From Clostridiales bacterium (GTDB taxonomy: Bacteria; Bacillota; Clostridia; Oscillospirales; Oscillospiraceae): a stretch of DNA of 48,977 bases. Both the position numbers and the translations under genes were made by a program. Below are positions 25,576 through 32,898 of this stretch, piece by piece. Under the pieces are notes generated by a model. The model searched no databases, had not been told where the DNA came from, and saw only the letters and a program-made list of their open reading frames with translations. Position 1 is the stretch's first letter, and every line of letters starts with the position of its first letter. The stretch spans positions 1 to 48,977 of the forward strand of contig JALFLH010000008.1 in NCBI GenBank assembly GCA_022774865.1, in the 5' to 3' direction.

Positions 25576-27300
25576 TTACTCTACCGCGGTGGGATCATAA
25601 TTGACGATGATATCCTGATCTGTCAGCATTTTGACGTTATCAATTTTATTTCCGTAAACGTTGACAAGTACCAGCCGGGAGCAGTTCTCCAGCGCCGCAA
25701 CGGAGGTAAGCGCGTTGTAATCCATATACACATGGGTCAGATTCTGCATATTCTTCAGATTCGACAGGCTTTCCACCGCGTTATAGGAGCCGTCGATGAC
25801 GCGCAGGGCACAGCCGTCCGGCCATGCGGGCAGGGCGGTAATCTCGTTGTAGGAGATGTCGAAAACCTCCAGCCGGGTCAGCGTGGAAAGGGCGGAAATA
25901 TCCGTCAGGGAATTTTTCGCAACACTCAGCTCGGTGAGGTTGACGCACGCGGAAAGCACCGTAACGTCGGTCAGATTGTTGCTGGACGCACGCAGGACGG
26001 TCAGTGCGCTCAGGTTGTCGGCGCCGCTCAGATTGGAGAGGGCGTTGTTCTCCACGTAAAGCGCTTCCAGATTGCCGCAGGCGGCAATGGGAGCAATGGA
26101 CGAAAGAGAATTATAGGACACATCCAGCGTCTGCAGATTGGTCAGACCGCTCAGGGCGCTCAGATTGGTCAGCGCGTTGTGGCTCAGGTCAAGCGTACGC
26201 AGGCTGAACAGGCCGGAAAGCGGCTCCAGCTTTCGCACGGTGTTGTTGCTCAGATTCAGGCTGGTCAGGTTCTGGGCGTTTTCCAGTCCGGCCACGGTGG
26301 AAAGTCCGCAGTCGGACAAATTCAGGGACTGAAGCGCGGGCAGGGAAGACAGCACACTCAGCTCCTCAGCCGGGAACCGGCACCCGGACAAATCCAGCTC
26401 CTTCAGATTGTTCTGACCGGATAAAAAGCGCAGGGAATCGGGGGACTGACCGTTGATGGAAAGGGATTCCAGATAGGGGAGCCTGGAAAGATCGTCCAGC
26501 GTCTTTGCCTCGGCCGGGACGGTAAACGCGGTGATGGTCCAGAGCTGGTTGGAGTAGATCACGGTTTCATCACCCACGGCGAGAATCTCCCGAATGGCGG
26601 CTTCTATGGCGGGATCGTCGAAGCTGACCGGCTCAATCACGCCGCCGACTGTAAAGCCCAGCGTGGCCAGAGGACTCACCAGTCCGTTGTCCGCCACCGT
26701 GACAGCGCGGATGGTTGTCTCGCCAGCCGGAAGCGTGATTGGCTCGGAATAGGGGACATCGTCAATGGAGGGAAATTCACCGTCCATGGTATAGTAGAGC
26801 GTTCCGCCGGTCTGACGCAGGGAAACGGAGATGTACTGGTTGTAGAACCCGGGCGCGGGATCGGAGGCGGGGGCTTCCGGACGCATTGTCTGGAGCTGGG
26901 CGCGGATTTCCGGATCGCTGACATTGTCCAGCATGGTCACGGCGTCAAGGAGCTTATCCTGCTCCACATAGGTTTTGCACAGAGCGATATAGAGATCCAC
27001 CGTTCCACCGTCGGCAATGGCATTGGACAGCGTATATTCCGCCTTGGTGTAATTCCCGACGGATTTGAACTGGTTGGCCAGCTCAATTGCCACAGCTTCG
27101 TCATTATTGGAATGCCGGTAGGCAAGATCGTAAAACCAGGATGCAAGCCGGGCATTGCCATGGATGGACTGATACCGCGCCTGATTGAGAAGCATATCCC
27201 GGGTGAAATCACGGTCATAAACAAAACAGTACCAGAGAATGCTGACGAGAATCAATATGGCCAGCATAATTGGGACGGCTTTTTTCAATGAACTCTTCAT
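25576..27300 (-). CDS. Membrane-anchored leucine-rich-repeat protein with chitobiase-C-like domain
   Basis: The 574-residue protein has one N-terminal membrane helix (about 8-28), a helical TPR-like region (about 35-135: ARLASWFYDLAYRHSNNDEA), and a short beta domain of the chitobiase/beta-hexosaminidase C-terminal type (GTLYYTMDGEFPS ... PYSEPITLPAGETTIRAV, about 165-220). From about residue 275 there are internalin-style 21-22-residue LRRs (LTSLNLSNNTVRKLEPLSGL, LRTLDLSHNALTNLSALSGL). Such proteins usually present the LRR outside the cell for protein binding. The start at ATG 27300 has TGGAG seven bases upstream. Expression is from a perfect consensus promoter; the GGADGPT micropeptide follows. 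Confidence 0.85.
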   Translation of the reverse strand: MKSSLKKAVPIMLAILILVSILWYCFVYDRDFTRDMLLNQARYQSIHGNARLASWFYDLAYRHSNNDEAVAIELANQFKSVGNYTKAEYTLSNAIADGGTVDLYIALCKTYVEQDKLLDAVTMLDNVSDPEIRAQLQTMRPEAPASDPAPGFYNQYISVSLRQTGGTLYYTMDGEFPSIDDVPYSEPITLPAGETTIRAVTVADNGLVSPLATLGFTVGGVIEPVSFDDPAIEAAIREILAVGDETVIYSNQLWTITAFTVPAEAKTLDDLSRLPYLESLSINGQSPDSLRFLSGQNNLKELDLSGCRFPAEELSVLSSLPALQSLNLSDCGLSTVAGLENAQNLTSLNLSNNTVRKLEPLSGLFSLRTLDLSHNALTNLSALSGLTNLQTLDVSYNSLSSIAPIAACGNLEALYVENNALSNLSGADNLSALTVLRASSNNLTDVTVLSACVNLTELSVAKNSLTDISALSTLTRLEVFDISYNEITALPAWPDGCALRVIDGSYNAVESLSNLKNMQNLTHVYMDYNALTSVAALENCSRLVLVNVYGNKIDNVKMLTDQDIIVNYDPTAVE

Positions 27301-27334
27301 AGAAGTGCTCCATTCCAAGGAAATATTCTCTGAT

Positions 27335-27363
27335 ATTATACTTCCCTATGAATAGAATGTCAA
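27335..27363 (-). promoter_or_regulatory. Perfect consensus promoter of the LRR gene
   Basis: On the minus strand TTGACA (plus 27358-27363), 17-base spacer, TATAAT (plus 27335-27340). Confidence 0.88.
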
Positions 27364-27380
27364 GGATGGGGAAAATTTGG

Positions 27381-27423
27381 GGAAAAAGAATCCCGGGATG
27401 GCATGAGGCTCCATCCCGGGATT
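27381..27423 (-). terminator. Terminator of the Pro/Ala/Glu-rich protein gene
   Basis: AATCCCGGGATGG (27389-27401) and CCATCCCGGGATT (27411-27423), 9-base loop, CTTTTTCC tail on the minus strand. Confidence 0.85.
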
Positions 27424-27429
27424 TTGATA

Positions 27430-27735
27430 TCAGCCCTCAAAGTCGTTTTCTTCGGCAACCGGCTCGTTTTCGGCGATTTCGGGTTCGGCGGCAGGGGTTT
27501 CCGGCTCTGCAGGCGCTTCAGCGGGCTGCTCCGCGGGTTCCCCGGCGGACTCCTCCGCAGGCGCGGCAGGAGCTTCCGCTTCCTTTTCGATTACCACATC
27601 GCCGCACCGGTGGCAGGGGCAGGAAGCCACCAGTTTCTTTGCCCACGCAACAATCTTGTCGCCATAGGTGGCAACGACATAAACAGCACCGGCAATGGCA
27701 ACCAGCGCAGCCAGAATCTTCAAAACAGTTTTCAT
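27430..27735 (-). CDS. Membrane-anchored Pro/Ala/Glu-rich protein with CxCxxC motif
   Basis: The 101-residue protein has one N-terminal helix (about 4-26), then ASCPCHRCGD with three closely spaced Cys (CxCxxC, possible metal site), then a low-complexity acidic Pro/Ala/Glu tail (PAEQPAEAPAEP-like) to the end. Small proteins of this build are common in Oscillospiraceae genomes, but I know of no function. ATG at 27735 with GGAGG eight bases upstream; five extra in-frame codons upstream would swallow the Shine-Dalgarno. It has its own promoter and terminator. Confidence 0.7.
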   Translation of the reverse strand: MKTVLKILAALVAIAGAVYVVATYGDKIVAWAKKLVASCPCHRCGDVVIEKEAEAPAAPAEESAGEPAEQPAEAPAEPETPAAEPEIAENEPVAEENDFEG

Positions 27736-27770
27736 GGGATATTCCTCCATTTCATTTATCTGATATATAC

Positions 27771-27799
27771 AGTATAACCACAGAAGGCGAAAAATGCAA
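27771..27799 (-). promoter_or_regulatory. Promoter of the Pro/Ala/Glu-rich protein gene
   Basis: On the minus strand TTGCAT (plus 27794-27799), 17-base spacer, TATACT (plus 27771-27776). Two direct repeats adjoin the -35 box. Confidence 0.75.
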
Positions 27800-27818
27800 T
27801 GAACATTTCCTGAACATT
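27800..27818. repeat. Two TGAACATT direct repeats, 11 bp apart, abutting a -35 box
   Basis: TGAACATT at 27800-27807 and 27811-27818, period 11, directly upstream of the -35 at 27794-27799. The one-turn spacing resembles OmpR/PhoB-type activator sites. Confidence 0.55.
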
Positions 27819-27836
27819 GTAAAAAATGTGAAAGAA

Positions 27837-28640
27837 TCAGACATACCCGTACATTCCACGGACGCTGACCTCGCCAGCGCAGACCGTTTCAATCTGGCCG
27901 GGCGCAAATTCCACAACCAGTGCGCCCTCCGCATCAATATCCACAGCCCGGCCGTGGCGGACGGCTCCGTCAGCCTTGACCACACTGACCTCCCGGCCGA
28001 TGGTGACACAATCCCTGCGGTACTGGGAAAGAATCTGCGCTCTTTCAGTCAGAAGCCGGCTGTCCATTTTCCAAAGTGCTTCCACCATGGCGGCGGCTAC
28101 CCGGTTTCGGTCAACCGCCCGGCCGGACACGCTGGAAAGCGATCCGGCCATGTGCCGGATATCTTCCGGGAAATCTTCCGGGCGCTGGCAGCAGTTCATG
28201 CCGATTCCGATGACGGCGTAGTCCACAACACCGGAGGCATGGAGTCCCAGCTCGGTGAGAATCCCTGCCAGCTTCCGGTTGTGAAAGACCAGATCATTGA
28301 TCCATTTGACACCGGGACGGAAGCCGCATACGGCTTCCACAGCATCGCACATGGCGGTGGCCGCGGCGCAGGTCAGGTGCATCAGCGCCCCGGGGTCGCA
28401 CACGGGACGCAGAATCACGCTCAGATACACGCCGCTGCCGGCGGGGGAGTGGAAGCGCCGTCCCCGGCTGCCCCGGCCGCCTGTCTGATAGTCGGCAATG
28501 AGTACGGTGCCATGGGGCGCGCCCGCGACGGCCAGCGACTTGGCTCTGGTATTGGTGGAATCGATGGAATCGAACCAAAGCACGGAATCCCGCCAGGGAC
28601 ACGCGGCCGGGAGAAAGGACAGAATATCGTTTTTGGTCAT
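27837..28640 (-). CDS. birA: Biotin--[acetyl-CoA-carboxylase] ligase, no DNA-binding domain
   Basis: The 267-residue enzyme attaches biotin to carboxyl-carrier lysines. The biotinyl-AMP loop GGRGSRGRRF, KWINDL with the ligase Lys, and a C-terminal SH3-like domain (VRHGRAVDIDAEGALVV) are visible. The N-terminal winged HTH of bifunctional BirA is missing, so this is the group I, non-regulatory type. The ATG at 28640 lies one base after the stop of the upstream E2-like gene, so the two are translationally coupled; whether this has functional meaning is unknown. Confidence 0.93.
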   Translation of the reverse strand: MTKNDILSFLPAACPWRDSVLWFDSIDSTNTRAKSLAVAGAPHGTVLIADYQTGGRGSRGRRFHSPAGSGVYLSVILRPVCDPGALMHLTCAAATAMCDAVEAVCGFRPGVKWINDLVFHNRKLAGILTELGLHASGVVDYAVIGIGMNCCQRPEDFPEDIRHMAGSLSSVSGRAVDRNRVAAAMVEALWKMDSRLLTERAQILSQYRRDCVTIGREVSVVKADGAVRHGRAVDIDAEGALVVEFAPGQIETVCAGEVSVRGMYGYV

Positions 28641-28641
28641 A

Positions 28642-30066
28642 TCAGTCAATATCCGGGATCACTTCGTCCGGCGCCTGATCCAGCACCTCGGGGTGCTGCA
28701 GAATCCGCTTGAGGTGCTTGAAAAAGGCGGCGTAATAGTATCCGTCTGCAATCCGCTCATCCATCGTAAATTTAAAATCCACATATTTCTTCTGCACCAC
28801 GCTGCCGTCCTCCTGCACTTCCAGCGACCGCCGTTTGCAGCCAAAAGCGCCAAAGACAGGCAGATTACCAAAGTCATACAGGTGATGGTAAATGGGCGGA
28901 ATGCCCAGTGAACCCATAGAGGTGAAAAACACCGTGCCATGGAAGGGACTGACCTCCAGCAGGAACTTGGGAAGCAGGCCAAAGTAGTCCAGAGTCCGCA
29001 GAAGCCACACGACGAATTTCAGAAATACGCCGGGAATCAGTGTCAGAGCGTGGGCGGTATGGTCGAAGCTGGAATTCAGCGGGGTGTTTTTGACCTTTTC
29101 CACCTCGGCGTTCATCTTTTCATAGACGTCCTTGGCTGTGTCGCAGGGCGTCAGATGAACCTTGATGACGGTGTCGGGGGAATCAGCGGACATTTCCTTC
29201 TTGACGGTCATGCAGAACTGGATGTCATTGCCTCTGGAATAGACCTTCTGCCCGGACAGGAAGCGGTTCAGACCTGGATATTTGGCGATGGCGCGGCAAT
29301 AGGCGGCCAGAAACACATGGGTAATGCCAAAATTGGTCAGACCCTCCCGGCGTTTCATGCGGATGTAGCGGTCGATGTTGCTGATCTCAAAGGCCTCGGT
29401 GAAATAGTTGGTGGAGGTGTTTCGGGTGACCATGATGTACGGCGACACCTGTGCCATGGGCGGGAGCGTACGCAGCCTGCGCCCATCGGTGCGGTCGCCC
29501 CAGGTGGGATGGTATTCATCGGAAGGATGAATACGCAGGGCAAACAACTGCACGGTGAAGCCCAGCATCATCAGGATATTGGGCAGTGCGTCGCTGCAGG
29601 CAAACGCGGCCCAGTCCCGCCGCAGCAGCTCATCCCGGTGAAAGTAGGCGATGAATGGAATGGGAGAGAGGGTCAGCAGGGGAAGAAGCCAGAGAAGCTG
29701 ACCCTGTCCGGAACTGATCTGGGTGTACAGAACCGCCAGAAAAGCCAGTGCGATGAAATACAGGGAGTTGTTTATGGGGCCGAGGCGGTAGTTGTTTGCG
29801 ATGGCAAAGGCAAAATAGACGGCGGCCATCCAAACGGGAATTGCGGTCTTGTAGAAAAGCTCTTTTCCTTCCACAAGCACGATGAACACATACAGCAGAA
29901 CTGCTGCCGTGGGCAGAACGATTTGACTCCACACGTACAGCGAATCCCCGGACCCTTTCAAACCGGAGAACGCAATGCGGGTCACTGCCGAGCAGATCAT
30001 GCACAGTGTCATCAGCCAGGTCAGCACGTTTTTACGGCTGACGTAGATATGTACTCTTTTTTCCAT
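28642..30066 (-). CDS. Membrane protein with 2-oxoacid dehydrogenase E2-like acyltransferase domain
   Basis: The 474-residue protein has five to six membrane helices in residues 12-190 and then a CoA-acyltransferase domain of the E2/chloramphenicol acetyltransferase fold. Landmarks are ITHVFLAAYCRAIAKYPGLNRF, VKVHLTPCDTAKDVYEKMN, VFFTSMGSLGIP and the terminal MDERIADGYYYAAFF. E2 and CAT enzymes have HxxxDG here. This protein has Glu437 in place of the catalytic His while keeping Asp441-Gly442. No lipoyl domain or E1/E3 genes are nearby, so it is not a dehydrogenase core. It may be an acyl-binding or altered acyltransferase protein of the membrane. The start ATG at 30066 has no Shine-Dalgarno and lies nine bases after the -10 box. 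Confidence 0.8.
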   Translation of the reverse strand: MEKRVHIYVSRKNVLTWLMTLCMICSAVTRIAFSGLKGSGDSLYVWSQIVLPTAAVLLYVFIVLVEGKELFYKTAIPVWMAAVYFAFAIANNYRLGPINNSLYFIALAFLAVLYTQISSGQGQLLWLLPLLTLSPIPFIAYFHRDELLRRDWAAFACSDALPNILMMLGFTVQLFALRIHPSDEYHPTWGDRTDGRRLRTLPPMAQVSPYIMVTRNTSTNYFTEAFEISNIDRYIRMKRREGLTNFGITHVFLAAYCRAIAKYPGLNRFLSGQKVYSRGNDIQFCMTVKKEMSADSPDTVIKVHLTPCDTAKDVYEKMNAEVEKVKNTPLNSSFDHTAHALTLIPGVFLKFVVWLLRTLDYFGLLPKFLLEVSPFHGTVFFTSMGSLGIPPIYHHLYDFGNLPVFGAFGCKRRSLEVQEDGSVVQKKYVDFKFTMDERIADGYYYAAFFKHLKRILQHPEVLDQAPDEVIPDID

Positions 30067-30075
30067 AACAAGGTC

Positions 30076-30104
30076 ATTGTAGCAAAGAAAGCGCGGTTTG
30101 GCAA
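30076..30104 (-). promoter_or_regulatory. Promoter giving a nearly leaderless transcript
   Basis: On the minus strand TTGCCA (plus 30099-30104), 17-base spacer, TACAAT (plus 30076-30081). Only nine bases separate the -10 from the ATG. Confidence 0.7.
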
Positions 30105-30115
30105 TGTTTGATTTT

Positions 30116-30155
30116 CTCAACAAACCGGGGGACGGATCGATGACCCGCCCCCCGG
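30116..30155 (-). terminator. Terminator of the homocysteine methyltransferase gene
   Basis: CCGGGGG (30125-30131) pairs with CCCCCGG (30149-30155), extended by CGG/CCG past one mismatch; a TTTGTT tail follows on the minus strand. Confidence 0.7.
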
Positions 30156-30164
30156 AGCGCATAT

Positions 30165-31034
30165 TCACAGACTGCGCTTCAGCGCTGCGATAAACTCCGG
30201 CGAGGTGCCGCAGCAGCCGCCCAGCAGATTGGCTCCGTTTTCCCGGCACTGGCCGACGATTTGGGAAAATTCTTCCGGTGTCTGGGGATAGACGGGAATG
30301 CCATCCGCGCCAATGACCGGCATACTGGCGTTGGGCTTGCAGAGCAGCGGCCCTCTCACATAGCGGCGAAGCTTCGCAACCAGATGGGGCGTCATCATGT
30401 CCGCGGCCACACAGTTGAAGCCTACGGCAGCAGCGCCCGCCTCCTCCAGTTGGCGCAGCACCGGCCCGGCCTCCATGCCGGAAAACAGGGAGCCGTCCGG
30501 CTGCATGGTGAAGGAATACAGACCAACCGGAACCCCCTCCAGCTCAGCCGCAGTCAGAATGGCCTCCGCTTCCTGGGGATAGAGCAGGGTTTCCCCCACC
30601 AGAAGATCCACGCCGCCGTCGATCAGCCCCTTGATCTGGCGGCGGTAGTTTTCCACCAGCAGATCGAAATTTGCCTCGTCCCAGCTATCGCAGAAGGCGG
30701 CCAGCGTGGTCAGATCGCCCGCGATCAGACAGCCGGGTGCGGCGGAGCGGGACAGGGCGGCGAGCTGAGCGTTGACGACCTCGGTTTGTTTTTGCAGGTT
30801 TACCCGCTCCAGCGCGATGGGCTGTGCCTGAAAGGTGGGGGTATAGACAATATCCGAACCTGCCGCCGCGTAATCCCGCTGCAGCTTCACCAGCACTTCC
30901 GGATGGGCAAGTACCCATTCCTCGGTACAGCACCCCTTGGGCATCCCGGCTTTCTGCAGGCTGGAACCGGTGGCACCGTCCAGAAGCATGGGCCGGGCGG
31001 AAAGACGCTGTGAAAATTCTTCTCTTGTAAGCAT
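30165..31034 (-). CDS. Homocysteine S-methyltransferase family protein
   Basis: The 289-residue zinc barrel of the MHT/BHMT/MetH N-terminal family transfers a methyl group to homocysteine. Visible are LLDGATGSSLQKAG at the N-terminus, the first zinc Cys in VGFNCVAADM and the Cys pair in GGCCGTSPE near the C-terminus, so the metal site is complete. The methyl donor could be S-methylmethionine (MmuM), betaine, or a methylfolate if it works with other MetH modules; sequence alone does not decide. ATG at 31034 with GAGGGG five bases upstream. It is a single gene between its own promoter and terminator. Confidence 0.87.
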   Translation of the reverse strand: MLTREEFSQRLSARPMLLDGATGSSLQKAGMPKGCCTEEWVLAHPEVLVKLQRDYAAAGSDIVYTPTFQAQPIALERVNLQKQTEVVNAQLAALSRSAAPGCLIAGDLTTLAAFCDSWDEANFDLLVENYRRQIKGLIDGGVDLLVGETLLYPQEAEAILTAAELEGVPVGLYSFTMQPDGSLFSGMEAGPVLRQLEEAGAAAVGFNCVAADMMTPHLVAKLRRYVRGPLLCKPNASMPVIGADGIPVYPQTPEEFSQIVGQCRENGANLLGGCCGTSPEFIAALKRSL

Positions 31035-31066
31035 GGCGACCCCTCATTGAAATCAGAATTGCTGAC

Positions 31067-31095
31067 ATTATAACCCGTTAATCAAAATAATGCAA
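31067..31095 (-). promoter_or_regulatory. Promoter of the homocysteine methyltransferase gene
   Basis: On the minus strand TTGCAT (plus 31090-31095), 17-base spacer, TATAAT (plus 31067-31072). The leader is too short for a riboswitch. Confidence 0.8.
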
Positions 31096-31101
31096 CAGCC
31101 A

Positions 31102-31130
31102 TTGACGTTTGTATATTCATTTGGTAAAAT
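31102..31130 (+). promoter_or_regulatory. Promoter of the M29 aminopeptidase gene
   Basis: TTGACG (31102-31107), 17-base spacer, TAAAAT (31125-31130). It is back to back with the minus-strand promoter. Confidence 0.8.
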
Positions 31131-31160
31131 GGGGACGATTCTCAAAAAGGAGTGATTCAC

Positions 31161-32384
31161 TTGAAAAAGACAGTGTTAAGAGAATACGCACGCCTGATTG
31201 TCCGCTGCGGCGTCCATGTGCAGAAGGGTCAGGAAGTGCTGGTTTATGCCGATCTGGATCAACCGGAATTTGTGCAGATGGTCGTGGAAGAAGCCTACAA
31301 AGCCAAGGCGAAAAAGGTGACGGTTCAATGGAACTATCAGCCCCTTCAGAAAATCCATACCCGTTACCAGTCCGTAAAAACGATGGGCGCAGTGGAGGAA
31401 TGGGAAAAGGCGCGGCTGCAGCACTATGTGGACGTGGTTCCCGCCCGCATCCATTTGGTTTCCGAGGACCCGGACGGTCTGAAGGGCGTAAACATGGAAA
31501 AGCTGGCAAAGGCGCGCCAGTTGAGCTATCCCATTGTCAAGCCCTATCATGACCAGCTTGAAAACAGAGATCAGTGGTGCATTGCCGCGGTGCCCGGCGT
31601 GGCATGGGCCAAAAAGGTGTTCCCCGGCCTGAGCAAGAGTCAGGCGGTGGAGAAGCTCTGGGATGCCATCCTGTCCACATCCCGCGTGGACGAGAATCCC
31701 GTCCGGGCATGGGAAAAGCACAATGCCGACCTGCAGGCCCGGTGCGATTATCTCAACCGTCTGGGCATTGAGAGCCTGCACTATACCGCAGACAACGGAA
31801 CGGACTTAACCGTCGGCATGATTCCGGAGGCACGGTTCTGCGGCGGCGGAGAGATGAGCCTGCAGGGCATCTTCTTCAACCCCAACATCCCCACCGAGGA
31901 GTGCTTCATCTCTCCCATGCGGGGCAAGGCCGAGGGTATTGTGTATGCCACCAAGCCCCTGAGCTATCAGGGTCAGTTAATCGAAAACTTCTCCGTCCGC
32001 TTTGAAAACGGACGGGCGGTGGAGGTGAAGGCGGAGAAGGGCGAAGAGCTTCTGAAAACACTGATCGCCATGGACGAGGGCGCAGCCTATCTGGGCGAAT
32101 GCGCTCTGGTACCTCAGGCAAGTCCCATTGCCGAGAGCGGCCTGCTGTTCTACAACACCCTGTTCGACGAGAACGCCGCCTGCCATCTGGCGCTGGGCAT
32201 GGGCTTTGCCGATACCATCGAGGACTTCCAGAATAAGTCGCTGGACGAGTGCCGGGCGCTGGGCATCAACGATTCCATGATTCACGAGGACTTCATGATC
32301 GGTTGTGATACCATGAATATTGATGCCACCTGCGCCGACGGGAAAGTGGTTCCCATTTTCCGAAACGGCAACTGGGCATTCTGA
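31161..32384 (+). CDS. Aminopeptidase, M29 (AmpS/PepS) family
   Basis: The 407-residue co-catalytic metalloaminopeptidase removes N-terminal residues from peptides in the cytoplasm. Family landmarks are VQKGQEVLVYADL near the N-terminus, TADNGTDLTVG, GGGEMSLQGIFFNP-like strand, GLLFYNTLFDENAACHLALG, and MIHEDFMIGCD at the C-terminal metal site. The start is TTG at 31161, eight bases after AAGGAG; the GTG at 31152 overlaps that site. It has a monocistronic layout with its own promoter. Confidence 0.9.
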   Translation: MKKTVLREYARLIVRCGVHVQKGQEVLVYADLDQPEFVQMVVEEAYKAKAKKVTVQWNYQPLQKIHTRYQSVKTMGAVEEWEKARLQHYVDVVPARIHLVSEDPDGLKGVNMEKLAKARQLSYPIVKPYHDQLENRDQWCIAAVPGVAWAKKVFPGLSKSQAVEKLWDAILSTSRVDENPVRAWEKHNADLQARCDYLNRLGIESLHYTADNGTDLTVGMIPEARFCGGGEMSLQGIFFNPNIPTEECFISPMRGKAEGIVYATKPLSYQGQLIENFSVRFENGRAVEVKAEKGEELLKTLIAMDEGAAYLGECALVPQASPIAESGLLFYNTLFDENAACHLALGMGFADTIEDFQNKSLDECRALGINDSMIHEDFMIGCDTMNIDATCADGKVVPIFRNGNWAF

Positions 32385-32417
32385 TCGAAAAAAAACTGGG
32401 GAAAACGAAAAAAAGTC

Positions 32418-32446
32418 TTGCAATCTGTCCGGGTCTGTGTTATGAT
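32418..32446 (+). promoter_or_regulatory. rpmE promoter
   Basis: TTGCAA (32418-32423), 17-base spacer, TATGAT (32441-32446). Confidence 0.75.
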
Positions 32447-32470
32447 ATCCGGGCGATTGAAGATTGCTGG

Positions 32471-32488
32471 GGGCAATTATGCCCTTTT
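32471..32488 (+). promoter_or_regulatory. Small leader hairpin before rpmE
   Basis: GGGCA (32471-32475), ATTA loop and TGCCC (32480-32484), followed by TTTT. It is a possible small attenuator or just leader structure; the stem is short. Confidence 0.3.
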
Positions 32489-32514
32489 ACTTGATGAGAA
32501 AGAGGTGAACTAGA

Positions 32515-32715
32515 ATGAAGGAAGGTATCCATCCCAAGTACGAACAGACCACAATCCGCTGTGCCTGTGGCAACGTCTTTACGACCGGTTCCACCAAGAA
32601 GGACATTCGTGTTGAAATCTGCTCCAAGTGCCACCCTTTCTATACCGGCAAGCAGAAGCTGGTTGACACCGGTGGACGCGTCGATCGGTTCAACAAGCGT
32701 TTCGGCCTGAAGTAA
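32515..32715 (+). CDS. rpmE: Ribosomal protein L31 (zinc-binding type)
   Basis: The 66-residue large-subunit protein is of the Cys-containing form: Cys16 and Cys18 in RCACGN, Cys37 and Cys40 in [10 protein letters not shown] make a zinc site. Family ending [12 protein letters not shown] is complete. Start ATG follows AAGAGGTG. It is transcribed alone between a good promoter and strong terminator. Zinc-binding L31 can be replaced by a Cys-less paralogue under zinc limitation in other Firmicutes; no paralogue is in the window. Confidence 0.97.
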   Translation: MKEGIHPKYEQTTIRCACGNVFTTGSTKKDIRVEICSKCHPFYTGKQKLVDTGGRVDRFNKRFGLK

Positions 32716-32720
32716 GAACG

Positions 32721-32757
32721 AAGTCCGCACTACGGCAGCGTGGTGCGGACTTTTTGT
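32721..32757 (+). terminator. rpmE terminator
   Basis: AAGTCCGCAC (32721-32730) pairs with GTGCGGACTT (32743-32752), with an inner ACG/CGT pair set and a TTTTT tail. Confidence 0.85.
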
Positions 32758-32775
32758 ATATTTTTGTCGGAATGG

Positions 32776-32805
32776 TTGTCCGCGCGGTATTTCATGTGGT
32801 ATAAT
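32776..32805 (+). promoter_or_regulatory. hflX operon promoter
   Basis: TTGTCC (32776-32781), 18-base spacer, TATAAT (32800-32805), giving a leader of about 80 bases before hflX. Confidence 0.65.
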
Positions 32806-32898
32806 AAACAATCAAGCGCAGCTTTATGTGCTGGGGCAGCAGCGCCCATGGCTTTTCCAAGGGAAAGGCGTTGCGGCCCGCCGCTCAACGGAGGAATT

